This document shows positions 1 to 6,150 of a stretch of 13,943 nucleotides of DNA, in pieces. The notes under the pieces were generated by a model. That model searched no databases. It saw only the letters and a program-made list of their open reading frames with translations, and was not told the DNA's origin. This DNA comes from Enterococcaceae bacterium (GTDB taxonomy: Bacteria; Bacillota; Bacilli; Lactobacillales; Catellicoccaceae): positions 1 to 13,943 of the forward strand of contig JASLFJ010000140.1 in NCBI GenBank assembly GCA_030150665.1. Direction: 5' to 3'. The position numbers were made by a program, and so were the translations under genes. Position 1 is the first letter of the stretch. Each line of letters opens with the position of its first letter.

Positions 1-1044
1 CTTACATTATCAGAAACAAGATTAATTCAGTTGGCTATAGTAGGTGCTAGAGAATATGGCGGTCTTTATGAAAATCAACCTTTAACGGTAACAGCAAAAA
101 GCTATGCAGAAACATTTAATACAACTATTGAGAACGCATATAAAATATTGTTAGAAGCAGAAGAGCGATTATTTGAGCAAAAATTCTATTATTTAGATGA
201 TGGCGAAAAAGTTAAATCTCGTTGGGTTAATGAAGTTAAGTATAAAAAAGGATCTCCAAGCCTTGAAATAACTTTAAGTAGGTCTGTAATCAATGAAATT
301 ATAAATATAGATGGGTATGAACGTTTTTTTACTACCTATAGATTGTCCCAAACAAGCGATTTTACAAGCATTTATAGTTTAAGATTGTTTGAGTTATTAA
401 TGATGTGGTCTAAGGCAGAAAAAACGCCTATCTATGAACTGCAAGCATTTAGGAAACAGCTAGGAATAGAGGATCACGAATATCAAAAAATGGGTAATTT
501 TAAAGCTCGTGTGTTAGATACGGCAGTTAATGAAATTAATGAGCGTACAGAAGTTAAAGTAAGTTATGAACAACATAAAGTTAAACGTAAAATTGTGGGT
601 TTTTCTTTCACTATCAAGCCCAAAAATCCAAATAAATTTAAGCGCAAAAAAATCAGTATTGCAGAAGCATTGGAACTATCGCAAACAGTAGTAAAAGGCG
701 GTTATGCTGGAGAAAGCGAAAAAGAAGCGATAGGTCGAGTAATGAACCATAAAGATGAAAATGGACGATCTGTTTATTTTGTGAAAGCTACCAAAGAAGA
801 CTGGATCGAACATAGAGCTAATAAAAAACAGTTATCGGATAACATAGAAGAGCAAGCAAAAGAACATAAATGGAATAAGATCGGAAATACGCTTGTTGAT
901 GATGATTATATTGATAAATATAAAAGAGATGATGAATCTCGAATAGAAGCTAAAAAAAGAATTGAATCTGAGCTACAAGAAGAATTAAACAAAGTGCATG
1001 ACGATGATAGACCACTAACAGAGATTTTAGGAATTAGAAAATAA
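1..1044 (+). CDS. Rep_3-family plasmid replication initiator (5' end missing)
   Basis: This is a probable plasmid replication initiator of the Rep_3 (RepB-like) superfamily, which binds origin iterons through two winged-helix domains and starts plasmid replication. The reading frame is open from base 1, and the residues before the first ATG-like start (LTLSETRLIQ, then LAIVGARE) are themselves typical of the first helix of this family. The gene therefore starts upstream of the window, and the TTG at 31 is not its start. Recognisable family blocks include a TSIYSLRLFELL-like helix, a region ending LGIEDHEYQKMGNFKARVLDTAVNEINE, and a basic stretch VKRKIVGFSFTIKPK that closes the second winged helix. 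A lysine- and glutamate-rich C-terminal tail of about 130 residues follows. The gene is clearly AT-richer than the downstream operon. Iterons would be expected upstream, outside the window. Confidence in the family is high; the host assignment to Moraxellaceae rests on remembered resemblance only. Confidence 0.85.
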   Translation, partial: LTLSETRLIQLAIVGAREYGGLYENQPLTVTAKSYAETFNTTIENAYKILLEAEERLFEQKFYYLDDGEKVKSRWVNEVKYKKGSPSLEITLSRSVINEIINIDGYERFFTTYRLSQTSDFTSIYSLRLFELLMMWSKAEKTPIYELQAFRKQLGIEDHEYQKMGNFKARVLDTAVNEINERTEVKVSYEQHKVKRKIVGFSFTIKPKNPNKFKRKKISIAEALELSQTVVKGGYAGESEKEAIGRVMNHKDENGRSVYFVKATKEDWIEHRANKKQLSDNIEEQAKEHKWNKIGNTLVDDDYIDKYKRDDESRIEAKKRIESELQEELNKVHDDDRPLTEILGIRK

Positions 1045-1062
1045 GTTCTAACTATAAGAAAA

Positions 1063-1095
1063 GCGCTATACCCATTGGATATAGCGCCTTTTTTT
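1063..1095 (+). terminator. Intrinsic terminator after the rep gene
   Basis: An 8-bp perfect stem, GCGCTATA (1063-1070) with TATAGCGC (1080-1087), encloses a 9-nt loop. After one C it is followed by seven T residues (1089-1095). It lies 18 bp after the rep stop codon, so it most likely ends the rep transcript and insulates it from the downstream cargo. Confidence 0.8.
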
Positions 1096-1121
1096 GCCTT
1101 TTTAATCTATTGTGAAATAAG

Positions 1122-1152
1122 GATTTAAGGCTTGCTCATTATGCCTTAAATC
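1122..1152. repeat. 10-bp inverted repeat in the non-genic stretch
   Basis: GATTTAAGGC (1122-1131) and GCCTTAAATC (1143-1152) are perfectly complementary around an 11-nt spacer. The following TTTAATAATT is only a weak T-tract. It could be a second, weak terminator, possibly for transcripts coming from the right. It could also be an old IS end. The sequence does not decide between these. Confidence 0.4.
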
Positions 1153-1165
1153 TTTAATAATTACA

Positions 1166-1252
1166 TCATTTAATGAATTTTGCATTGTCTAATAACATCA
1201 TACATTCTTTACGATTTGGCTCGAAATTAGCAGGGGAAATATTCCCTTCTCT
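1166..1252 (-). pseudogene. Probable C-terminal remnant of an IS3-family transposase
   Basis: Read on the minus strand, this stretch encodes about 28 residues beginning REGNISPANFEPNRKE and ending NAKFIK before a TGA stop (complement of 1166-1168). The block NISPANFE resembles the conserved GxxSPxxFE tail found near the C-terminus of IS3-family OrfB transposases. Upstream in the same frame there is an immediate stop (complement of 1253-1255), so only the tail survives. Next to it, at about 1257-1280, TGTCAGGATAGTTGTCACCC could be an IS terminus. The identification rests on a short motif and is tentative. The rest of 1096-1353 holds nothing else I can identify. Confidence 0.35.
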
Positions 1253-1353
1253 CTATGTCAGGATAGTTGTCACCCCTTAGAGTATGATTATGCGGATTGA
1301 AAACACGCGTCAAGAAGAAAAAATAGACTGCTTAGCAACCCGAATTCGTCCGC

Positions 1354-1881
1354 TTAAGGTAAATTTTGTTGTAGGAAAAATTTTTGTTGTCCATTAAACA
1401 TGGTTTTATCAATTAAGTGAAATCCAAGCTGCTGATAACCGAACAAGTGCTTTTTATTGCAGGTCATATATATAACTTTAATTCCTAGATCGCGAATAAA
1501 CTCTGCTGCTTTTTCAACAAGACAGATCAAAACGACTTTCCTTCCAACCATTGCCTTATTTGTAAATAAAACAGTGCCTTCCGCAGTTATTCCTTGCTCC
1601 TTATTCGCAGTAAATCCTATCTTTTCATACTGCGTTTGTGCTTGCATATCCAGATTGATCATAATTGCGCCTATGATCGTGCCATCAACCTCTGCCACAA
1701 AGACTTGTTGACTCGCATATGGAATAATTGTTTTAGCTCGTTTTGTATCATGATCAAACTCCCACTGTCCTTTATATAAATCTGACGAATAATGGGAAAA
1801 TGCAGTGTACATGGCCGTTTCCAGTTGGAGGATATCTGTTTGATTAGTTATATCCAAACTTCGAATATTAAGCGTAGCCAT
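1354..1881 (-). CDS. GNAT-like N-acetyltransferase
   Basis: This is a 175-residue protein with the outline of a GNAT acetyltransferase, which would transfer an acetyl (or other acyl) group from CoA to an unknown acceptor. Visible GNAT features are a central strand pair around VFVAEVDGTIIGAIMINLD (residues about 60-80), a following helix AAEFIRDLGIKVIYMTC, and a late FGYQQLGFHL block (about 147-156) like the Y-x-x-x-GF signature of the family's last helix. The usual (R/Q)xxGxG/A CoA-pyrophosphate loop is not clear: the corresponding stretch reads VGRKVVLICLVEKA. The protein may therefore be divergent or not bind CoA normally. The start at 1881 has a good ribosome binding site (AAGGG, complement of 1891-1895, 9 nt upstream). 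It is transcribed away from the ABC-PKS operon. Its substrate is unknown, and a link to the operon is only positional. Confidence 0.6.
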   Translation of the reverse strand: MATLNIRSLDITNQTDILQLETAMYTAFSHYSSDLYKGQWEFDHDTKRAKTIIPYASQQVFVAEVDGTIIGAIMINLDMQAQTQYEKIGFTANKEQGITAEGTVLFTNKAMVGRKVVLICLVEKAAEFIRDLGIKVIYMTCNKKHLFGYQQLGFHLIDKTMFNGQQKFFLQQNLP

Positions 1882-1912
1882 AGTTTACAACCCTTAAAAA
1901 TTACCAAAATAA

Positions 1913-1948
1913 GAAAAAAATTATACTAATAATAATCTTAATTCATCA
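1913..1948 (-). promoter_or_regulatory. Possible promoter of the GNAT gene
   Basis: A perfect TATAAT -10 box lies on the minus strand (complement of 1920-1925), about 40 bp upstream of the start codon. No good -35 box lies at 16-18 bp spacing. The region is very AT-rich, so chance is a real alternative. Confidence 0.35.
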
Positions 1949-1989
1949 TTTTATTTACGCCTCATTTGATCTACACCAACCTTTCTAAC

Positions 1990-2040
1990 ATCATTGTTTA
2001 AATTTGACCTTTTTTATCATTTACATCAATTGACAATGAT
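1990..2040. repeat. 8-bp inverted repeat overlapping the operon's -35 box
   Basis: ATCATTGT (1990-1997) and ACAATGAT (2033-2040) are perfect inverted copies 35 bp apart. The right half covers part of the TTGACA -35 element. This could be a regulator's operator pair, but in such AT-rich DNA it may be coincidence. Confidence 0.25.
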
Positions 2041-2059
2041 TTTTTTACGTTATGATAAT
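2030..2059 (+). promoter_or_regulatory. Candidate sigma-70 promoter of the ABC-PKS operon
   Basis: A consensus -35 box TTGACA (2030-2035) is followed 18 bp later by GATAAT (2054-2059). An overlapping TATGAT (2051-2056) gives a 15-bp spacing. Transcription would start near 2066, leaving a leader of about 37 nt before the ATPase ATG at 2103. No recognisable Shine-Dalgarno sequence precedes that ATG; the leader just upstream reads TTTAAACTATTAACCAAAA. Confidence 0.55.
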
Positions 2060-2102
2060 TTTTCTTAATGATTACTTTTGAAATTTAAACTATTAACCAA
2101 AA

Positions 2103-2777
2103 ATGTATTGTCCAGTTATTTCCATTTCCTCCGTCGTAAAAAACTATCAGATAGGAGACTCCATATTCCATGCCCTTAAAAATGTGAATATGGAGGTTTT
2201 TGCTGGTGCCTTTATCGCTATAAAGGGTCCCTCAGGCAGTGGAAAAAGTACGCTTCTTAATATTTGCGGACTTATTGATACGGCGGATGAGGGGTCTTAT
2301 TTATTAAATGGTCAAAATGTCAACAAATTGACAGATAACGAAAAAACCATGTTAAGGCGTCATGCTATCGGGTTTATTTTTCAAAGTTATAACTTAGTTC
2401 CAGTAATGACCGTTAGAGACAATATTGAATACCCATTAATTTTACTTAATATCCCACATAATGAACGACAAAAAAAAGTGGATGATATGTTAGAACAAGT
2501 TGGTTTGACAGGGCTAGCAGAACGCAGACCGGACCAACTTTCTGGGGGACAACGTCAACGAGTGGCTATCGCTAGAGCTCTCATCAAATCACCCAAATTA
2601 GTTATTGCAGATGAACCGACTGCCAATCTCGACACACAAACAGCAACACAAATTATTCAACTGATGAAAGCATTAGGAAATCAACACAATGCCACTTTTC
2701 TAATTGCAACTCATGACGAAAGAATGTCCATTCATTGTGATCATGTTTATGTAATTACTGATGGAGTGCTGCAATGA
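2103..2777 (+). CDS. ABC transporter ATP-binding protein, LolD/MacB type
   Basis: This is the cytoplasmic ATPase of an ABC transporter in the LolD/MacB/FtsE group, which powers extraction or mechanotransmission across the inner membrane without moving substrate through a classical channel. At 224 residues it has the group's usual size. All ABC motifs are present: Walker A GPSGSGKST (residues 42-50), Q-loop glutamine Q94 in FQSYNLVPVMTVRDN, signature LSGGQRQR starting at L146, Walker B LVIADEP with catalytic E171, D-loop ANLD (174-177), and H-loop H204 in ATHD. The FQSYNL and ADEPTANLD wording is typical of LolD/MacB relatives. The stop overlaps the permease start by 4 bp (ATGA), which implies translational coupling. 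No good ribosome binding site precedes the ATG at 2103, so its translation may be weak. Substrate specificity cannot be read from the ATPase alone. Confidence 0.9.
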   Translation: MYCPVISISSVVKNYQIGDSIFHALKNVNMEVFAGAFIAIKGPSGSGKSTLLNICGLIDTADEGSYLLNGQNVNKLTDNEKTMLRRHAIGFIFQSYNLVPVMTVRDNIEYPLILLNIPHNERQKKVDDMLEQVGLTGLAERRPDQLSGGQRQRVAIARALIKSPKLVIADEPTANLDTQTATQIIQLMKALGNQHNATFLIATHDERMSIHCDHVYVITDGVLQ

Positions 2778-3991
2778 ATATGTGGCTATTGGCTTGGTAT
2801 AACATTTTACGTGAACGCCGTCGCTCTACTCTCACTATTCTCATCACCGCATTAGGCTGTGTTTCAATGTTGGTAGCAGGTGGCTTTGCCCTCTACACCT
2901 ATGAACAACTTGAGGAGGGTGCAGCATATCAGTTTGGACATATTACAGTAACAACAAAAAACCAAGCTCTTTTGGATGAAGAAGAGCCTTTGCAATATGG
3001 GATTGAAAATTATCCCGCATTCATAGAACAATTATCAAAAATCAAACAACTTCAAACATTACTACCTAAAGTTGAGCTTTCAGGACTTATTTCTAATGGC
3101 AACAAATCCATTCCTTTCATGGGAGTAGGTGCCGATATTCCGGCAGAGAAAAAAATCTTAAAAGATATGTTGAGCATTTCACAAGAAGAATTAGATGAAA
3201 GTATCAATACCTATGGAGCAAATATTGTTCTCATTGGCCAAGGTTTAGCCCGTAGTCTAAATGCTCAGCAAGGAACCGGACTAACTCTCTTATCAACAAC
3301 GACAAAAGGCAGTATGAATGCTATTGATGTAGTTGTAGCAGGAATCGTGGCAACGGGTTGGAAAGAAGTAGATCAACGACTAATTTATATGAATGTTGGT
3401 CTCGCTCAAAGGTTATTGATGGGTGACAAATTGAGTGCATTGTCATTATATTTAACAGATACAAAACACACACACACCGTATTAGAAACACTTAAAGCAG
3501 AATACCCTGAATATAGTTTTAAACCATGGTGGGAACAGGCTGTTTATTATCAGTCAGTACGTCAATTATATAACCGAATTTTTGGTCTCCTTGGGATCAT
3601 TATTTCTTTCCTTGTTTTTTTCTCTGTTTCCAACACTCTAACTATGGCTGTCGTTGAGCGAACCCGCGAAATTGGAACTTTGCGAGCCCTAGGCACCTTA
3701 CCAAAAGAAATCGTCAACCAGTTTCTCAGAGAAGGCATTCTAATGGGGATAGCAGGAACTGTTTTAGGCATTTTAATTTCGATGATAATCGTTTTTATTC
3801 TGCCTTATGCAGGGTTACAAATGCCTCCTCCTCCTGGGAGAACTGTCGGCTATCCATTATTGGTTAGTGTTTCTTTTTCACTCTATGCCGTCACAGCCAT
3901 AGGAATTATTATTTTATGTGCAGCTGCAGCTTGGCTAGCAAGTTATAAGGCGGCAAAAAAACCCATTGTCGAGGCATTAATTCATGTGTAG
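2774..3991 (+). CDS. ABC transporter permease, FtsX/MacB (type VII) fold
   Basis: This is the inner-membrane subunit partnering the preceding ATPase. It has the type VII ABC (LolC/LolE/MacB/FtsX) layout. A first membrane helix at about residues 18-41 follows a basic segment (RERRRS). A large periplasmic domain of about 225 residues comes next, then three C-terminal helices near 271-293, 325-348 and 366-395. The cytoplasmic loop ERTREIGTLRALG (295-307), after the second helix, is the conserved FtsX/MacB coupling motif that contacts the ATPase. At 405 residues it fits the family. These transporters usually act on substrates at the outer leaflet of the inner membrane, such as lipoproteins, lipids and amphiphilic peptides. 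No MacA-type fusion protein or TolC is encoded nearby; the next genes encode a LolA-like carrier and an outer-membrane protein. The gene overlaps both neighbours (4 bp upstream, 8 bp downstream). Confidence 0.88.
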   Translation: MNMWLLAWYNILRERRRSTLTILITALGCVSMLVAGGFALYTYEQLEEGAAYQFGHITVTTKNQALLDEEEPLQYGIENYPAFIEQLSKIKQLQTLLPKVELSGLISNGNKSIPFMGVGADIPAEKKILKDMLSISQEELDESINTYGANIVLIGQGLARSLNAQQGTGLTLLSTTTKGSMNAIDVVVAGIVATGWKEVDQRLIYMNVGLAQRLLMGDKLSALSLYLTDTKHTHTVLETLKAEYPEYSFKPWWEQAVYYQSVRQLYNRIFGLLGIIISFLVFFSVSNTLTMAVVERTREIGTLRALGTLPKEIVNQFLREGILMGIAGTVLGILISMIIVFILPYAGLQMPPPPGRTVGYPLLVSVSFSLYAVTAIGIIILCAAAAWLASYKAAKKPIVEALIHV

Positions 3992-4769
3992 ATATTTATT
4001 TATTATTTTCCCACTCTTGTTCACTCCAGCATTAGCGTCAGAAAATGTCAGTAGCATGCTTAAAAAAGCTGATTTATTTCGCATTCCAGCAGAGTCAGTC
4101 CGTGCAGAGGCACGCGTTGAATTATTTAAAAACGACAAATTTGATAAAGAACGTTTATACACCGTATATGTAAAACCAAAAAGACGCTCTCTTATAATAA
4201 TGAGATCACCCAGTGAGATTGGTCAAAAAGTATTAATGCTAGCTAACCAATTTTGGCTCTTGATGCCTGACAGTCAGCGGCCTTTACGTATTACAGCAAA
4301 CCAAAAGTTATTGGGCGAAGCATCAACGGGGGATATTGCCAGTATGACTTGGAGCGATGATTACTCTGGTCAGGTTGAAAAAAAAGTGACATGTCCTGAG
4401 GTTCCTAGCACTTTAAAAAAATATATTTTCCCTTCTGTTAATGAAATTACATCTGATTGCTTAGTGTTGAATCTTAAAGCTGTCGAAACAGGAGTGACGT
4501 ATGCCAGCGTTAAATTATATCTTGAGGCAGAAACAAAACTACCGATAAAGGCTGATCTTTTTGTAGATTCAGGCAAAAGAGCAAAAGAAGCTTGGTATTT
4601 TGCTGATGAGCAACAAGGACGCAAACATATATTAACCATGGTGTTACTAAATGACATCGAAGTCAATCAACGTACTGTTGTTAATTACAACAATATAAGT
4701 ATCAAGGAAGCACCTGATGAGTTTTTTAATCCTGCCGCCTTAATACGTAACTCATTATCAGGTTGGTAA
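3984..4769 (+). CDS. Secreted LolA-like protein of the outer-membrane lipoprotein-sorting family
   Basis: This is a predicted periplasmic protein with a LolA/LolB-type half-barrel that binds acyl chains and could carry a lipid or lipidated substrate from the inner to the outer membrane. The N-terminus is a short Sec signal peptide (hydrophobic core LFIIFPLLF) with a likely signal peptidase I site after ALA (residues 16-18). There is a cysteine at position 2 but no lipobox, so the protein should be soluble. The mature part matches the pattern of the family annotated as outer membrane lipoprotein-sorting protein (Pfam PF17131, recognised from memory): YTVYVKPKRRSLIIMRSP (ending at P76), QKVLMLANQFWLLMPDSQRPLRI (81-103) and LGEASTGDIASM (from 110). 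Length (261 aa) is normal for the family. The start overlaps the permease stop by 8 bp, with GAGG at 3971-3974 as a plausible ribosome binding site. Its cargo here is inferred to be the synthase product. Confidence 0.8.
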   Translation: MCRYLFIIFPLLFTPALASENVSSMLKKADLFRIPAESVRAEARVELFKNDKFDKERLYTVYVKPKRRSLIIMRSPSEIGQKVLMLANQFWLLMPDSQRPLRITANQKLLGEASTGDIASMTWSDDYSGQVEKKVTCPEVPSTLKKYIFPSVNEITSDCLVLNLKAVETGVTYASVKLYLEAETKLPIKADLFVDSGKRAKEAWYFADEQQGRKHILTMVLLNDIEVNQRTVVNYNNISIKEAPDEFFNPAALIRNSLSGW

Positions 4770-4770
4770 C

Positions 4771-6093
4771 ATGAGATTAAGATTCTTTTTTTCTGCTTTT
4801 TTTCTAGGTTTTCTGTACTCAAATCAGGTCTATTCTGAAAATCTGACAGATAAAGAACTAACTACTGCCAATCCAAAAAGCATCAACAACCCATCTGAAA
4901 CAGAGGCTAAAGACTATTATTTACATATGGGGCTCACTCTTTCCCCTTCCTTACTAAATATCAATAAAAAAAGCCTCTATTATGTTCCCGAGTCACTCGG
5001 TTACCTATCAGAAAAAACCATGAGAAATGATCTTGACTTTAGGTTTTCCAAAGGAGGACTTAACGTTCAAGGATTATTAAGGCAATCCTTAGATTCAAAA
5101 AAAAGTAGTCATTATCGTGGAATAGTCAATCAAGCGTATTATGACGGTCAGTTTTCATCAAGTTTAGGATGGACCGTAGGAAAAAAGGTAATGACATGGG
5201 GGGTGGGCTTTGGTTTCAAACCACTTGATCTTATTCAGCGCGAAGATGTACGTTTGATGAACCCAGAACCATTGGTTGGAAAGTATATTTTTTCCCTTGA
5301 TAAATACACAGCAAATCAATCATGGTCTATGATTTTAGCCAACCCGTTCATGGAAAGGAAAAACAACGAAGACAGAGATCCTTCGCTTACATTACGTTGG
5401 TATCGCTTCGCTGGTAACAGTGATTTATATGGAATCTTCCGCCTTTCAAAAAAAAGAAAGATAGAAATGGGGTTAGGTTTTACTCATATTATTGGTGATA
5501 AATGGTCTATTCATGGAGCTGGGCTTTTTCAAGAACGTAGTCATCAAAAAAAGAACGCCCTACTTGGTAGCAGAAAATATTTTTCTAATAGCGACCCCAT
5601 GCGAGAAGGGCATTATGGCAATCATTTAAAGGCTGTCTTAGGCCTTCAATGGACAGGCTCCTCAGGTTGGAGCGTCCTACTTGAAGGATGGTATGACGGC
5701 GATGCATACAAAAGAAAAGACTGGAAAGCACTACATGCGTTGACACGAGAGCAAAGAGCAATGTCTACACACGTACCGTCTGTTCTTTCTCATGGAAATA
5801 TAGCGGCATCAAGCCAAGCTTATCTTGCTCCAAACTTAATGCGTGAAAATTTATTACTACGTATTTCTTATGATAATCGTAATGGATTTCTCATTTATGG
5901 AGACATATTAACGACTCCTTCAGATGGTGGGATGGTTTATACCCTAGGCGCATCATGGGAACGAAATCGCAGCAAATTAACGATGGGTTGGCGCCACTAT
6001 CAAAGAAAGAACAATTCAGCTTATGGTCATTCACCCATTAACTCTGGTGTTTGGTTGCAATGGCGCCTGATGTTACCAGTTAACTTCGAATAA
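4771..6093 (+). CDS. Predicted outer-membrane beta-barrel protein of unknown family
   Basis: This is a 440-residue exported protein, most likely an outer-membrane beta-barrel. It begins with a signal peptide (MRLRFFFSAFFLGFLYSNQVYS, cleavage likely after residue 22). The mature protein has alternating short hydrophobic and polar segments typical of transmembrane strands (for example WSVLLEGWYDG, LTMGWRHYQR, GVWLQWRLML). It ends in a strand-like sequence close to the C-terminus (WLQWRLMLPVNFE), with phenylalanine in the penultimate position. A notable block is GKKVMTWGVGFGFKPLDLIQRED (M141, W143), reminiscent of the GR/KxxxxWG...NPxD motif in other barrel families such as DUF1302-type proteins, but I cannot name the family. 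It starts 1 bp after the LolA-like gene and so belongs to the same transport module. The inferred role is the outer-membrane acceptor or exit site for the carried lipid. Confidence 0.65.
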   Translation: MRLRFFFSAFFLGFLYSNQVYSENLTDKELTTANPKSINNPSETEAKDYYLHMGLTLSPSLLNINKKSLYYVPESLGYLSEKTMRNDLDFRFSKGGLNVQGLLRQSLDSKKSSHYRGIVNQAYYDGQFSSSLGWTVGKKVMTWGVGFGFKPLDLIQREDVRLMNPEPLVGKYIFSLDKYTANQSWSMILANPFMERKNNEDRDPSLTLRWYRFAGNSDLYGIFRLSKKRKIEMGLGFTHIIGDKWSIHGAGLFQERSHQKKNALLGSRKYFSNSDPMREGHYGNHLKAVLGLQWTGSSGWSVLLEGWYDGDAYKRKDWKALHALTREQRAMSTHVPSVLSHGNIAASSQAYLAPNLMRENLLLRISYDNRNGFLIYGDILTTPSDGGMVYTLGASWERNRSKLTMGWRHYQRKNNSAYGHSPINSGVWLQWRLMLPVNFE

Positions 6094-6099
6094 AACATT

Positions 6100-6126
6100 T
6101 GGAATCAGTTGTTATTCCATTTTTTC
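6100..6126 (+). terminator. Weak terminator-like hairpin between transport genes and PKS
   Basis: TGGAAT (6100-6105) pairs with ATTCCA (6114-6119) across an 8-nt loop, followed by six T residues (6120-6125). The stem is short and AT-rich, so termination would be partial at best. If active, it would lower PKS expression relative to the transport genes. It may also be chance. Confidence 0.3.
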
Positions 6127-6139
6127 AAAAATCATTAAT

Positions 6140-6150
6140 AGGAGCTTATT
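6140..6150 (+). promoter_or_regulatory. Strong ribosome binding site of the PKS
   Basis: AGGAG at 6140-6144 lies 6 nt before the ATG at 6151. This is the best Shine-Dalgarno sequence in the operon. It fixes the start of the synthase at the MIDIAIVGIGCRYPG residues, the standard beginning of a KS domain. Confidence 0.75.

Noticed and set aside
1285..1398. Small plus-strand frame of about 37 codons beginning MIMRIENTRQEE
   Set aside because: It has no convincing ribosome binding site, overlaps the GNAT 3' end, and resembles nothing I can name.
3471..3480. Short CA dinucleotide run (ACACACACAC) in the permease gene
   Set aside because: It lies in frame within the coding sequence (TKHTHTV) and is too short to suggest phase variation.
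2774..3991. Calling the ABC pair lolCDE or macB
   Set aside because: There is one permease rather than LolC plus LolE, the ATPase is not fused as in MacB, and no MacA partner is present. A specific gene name is not justified.
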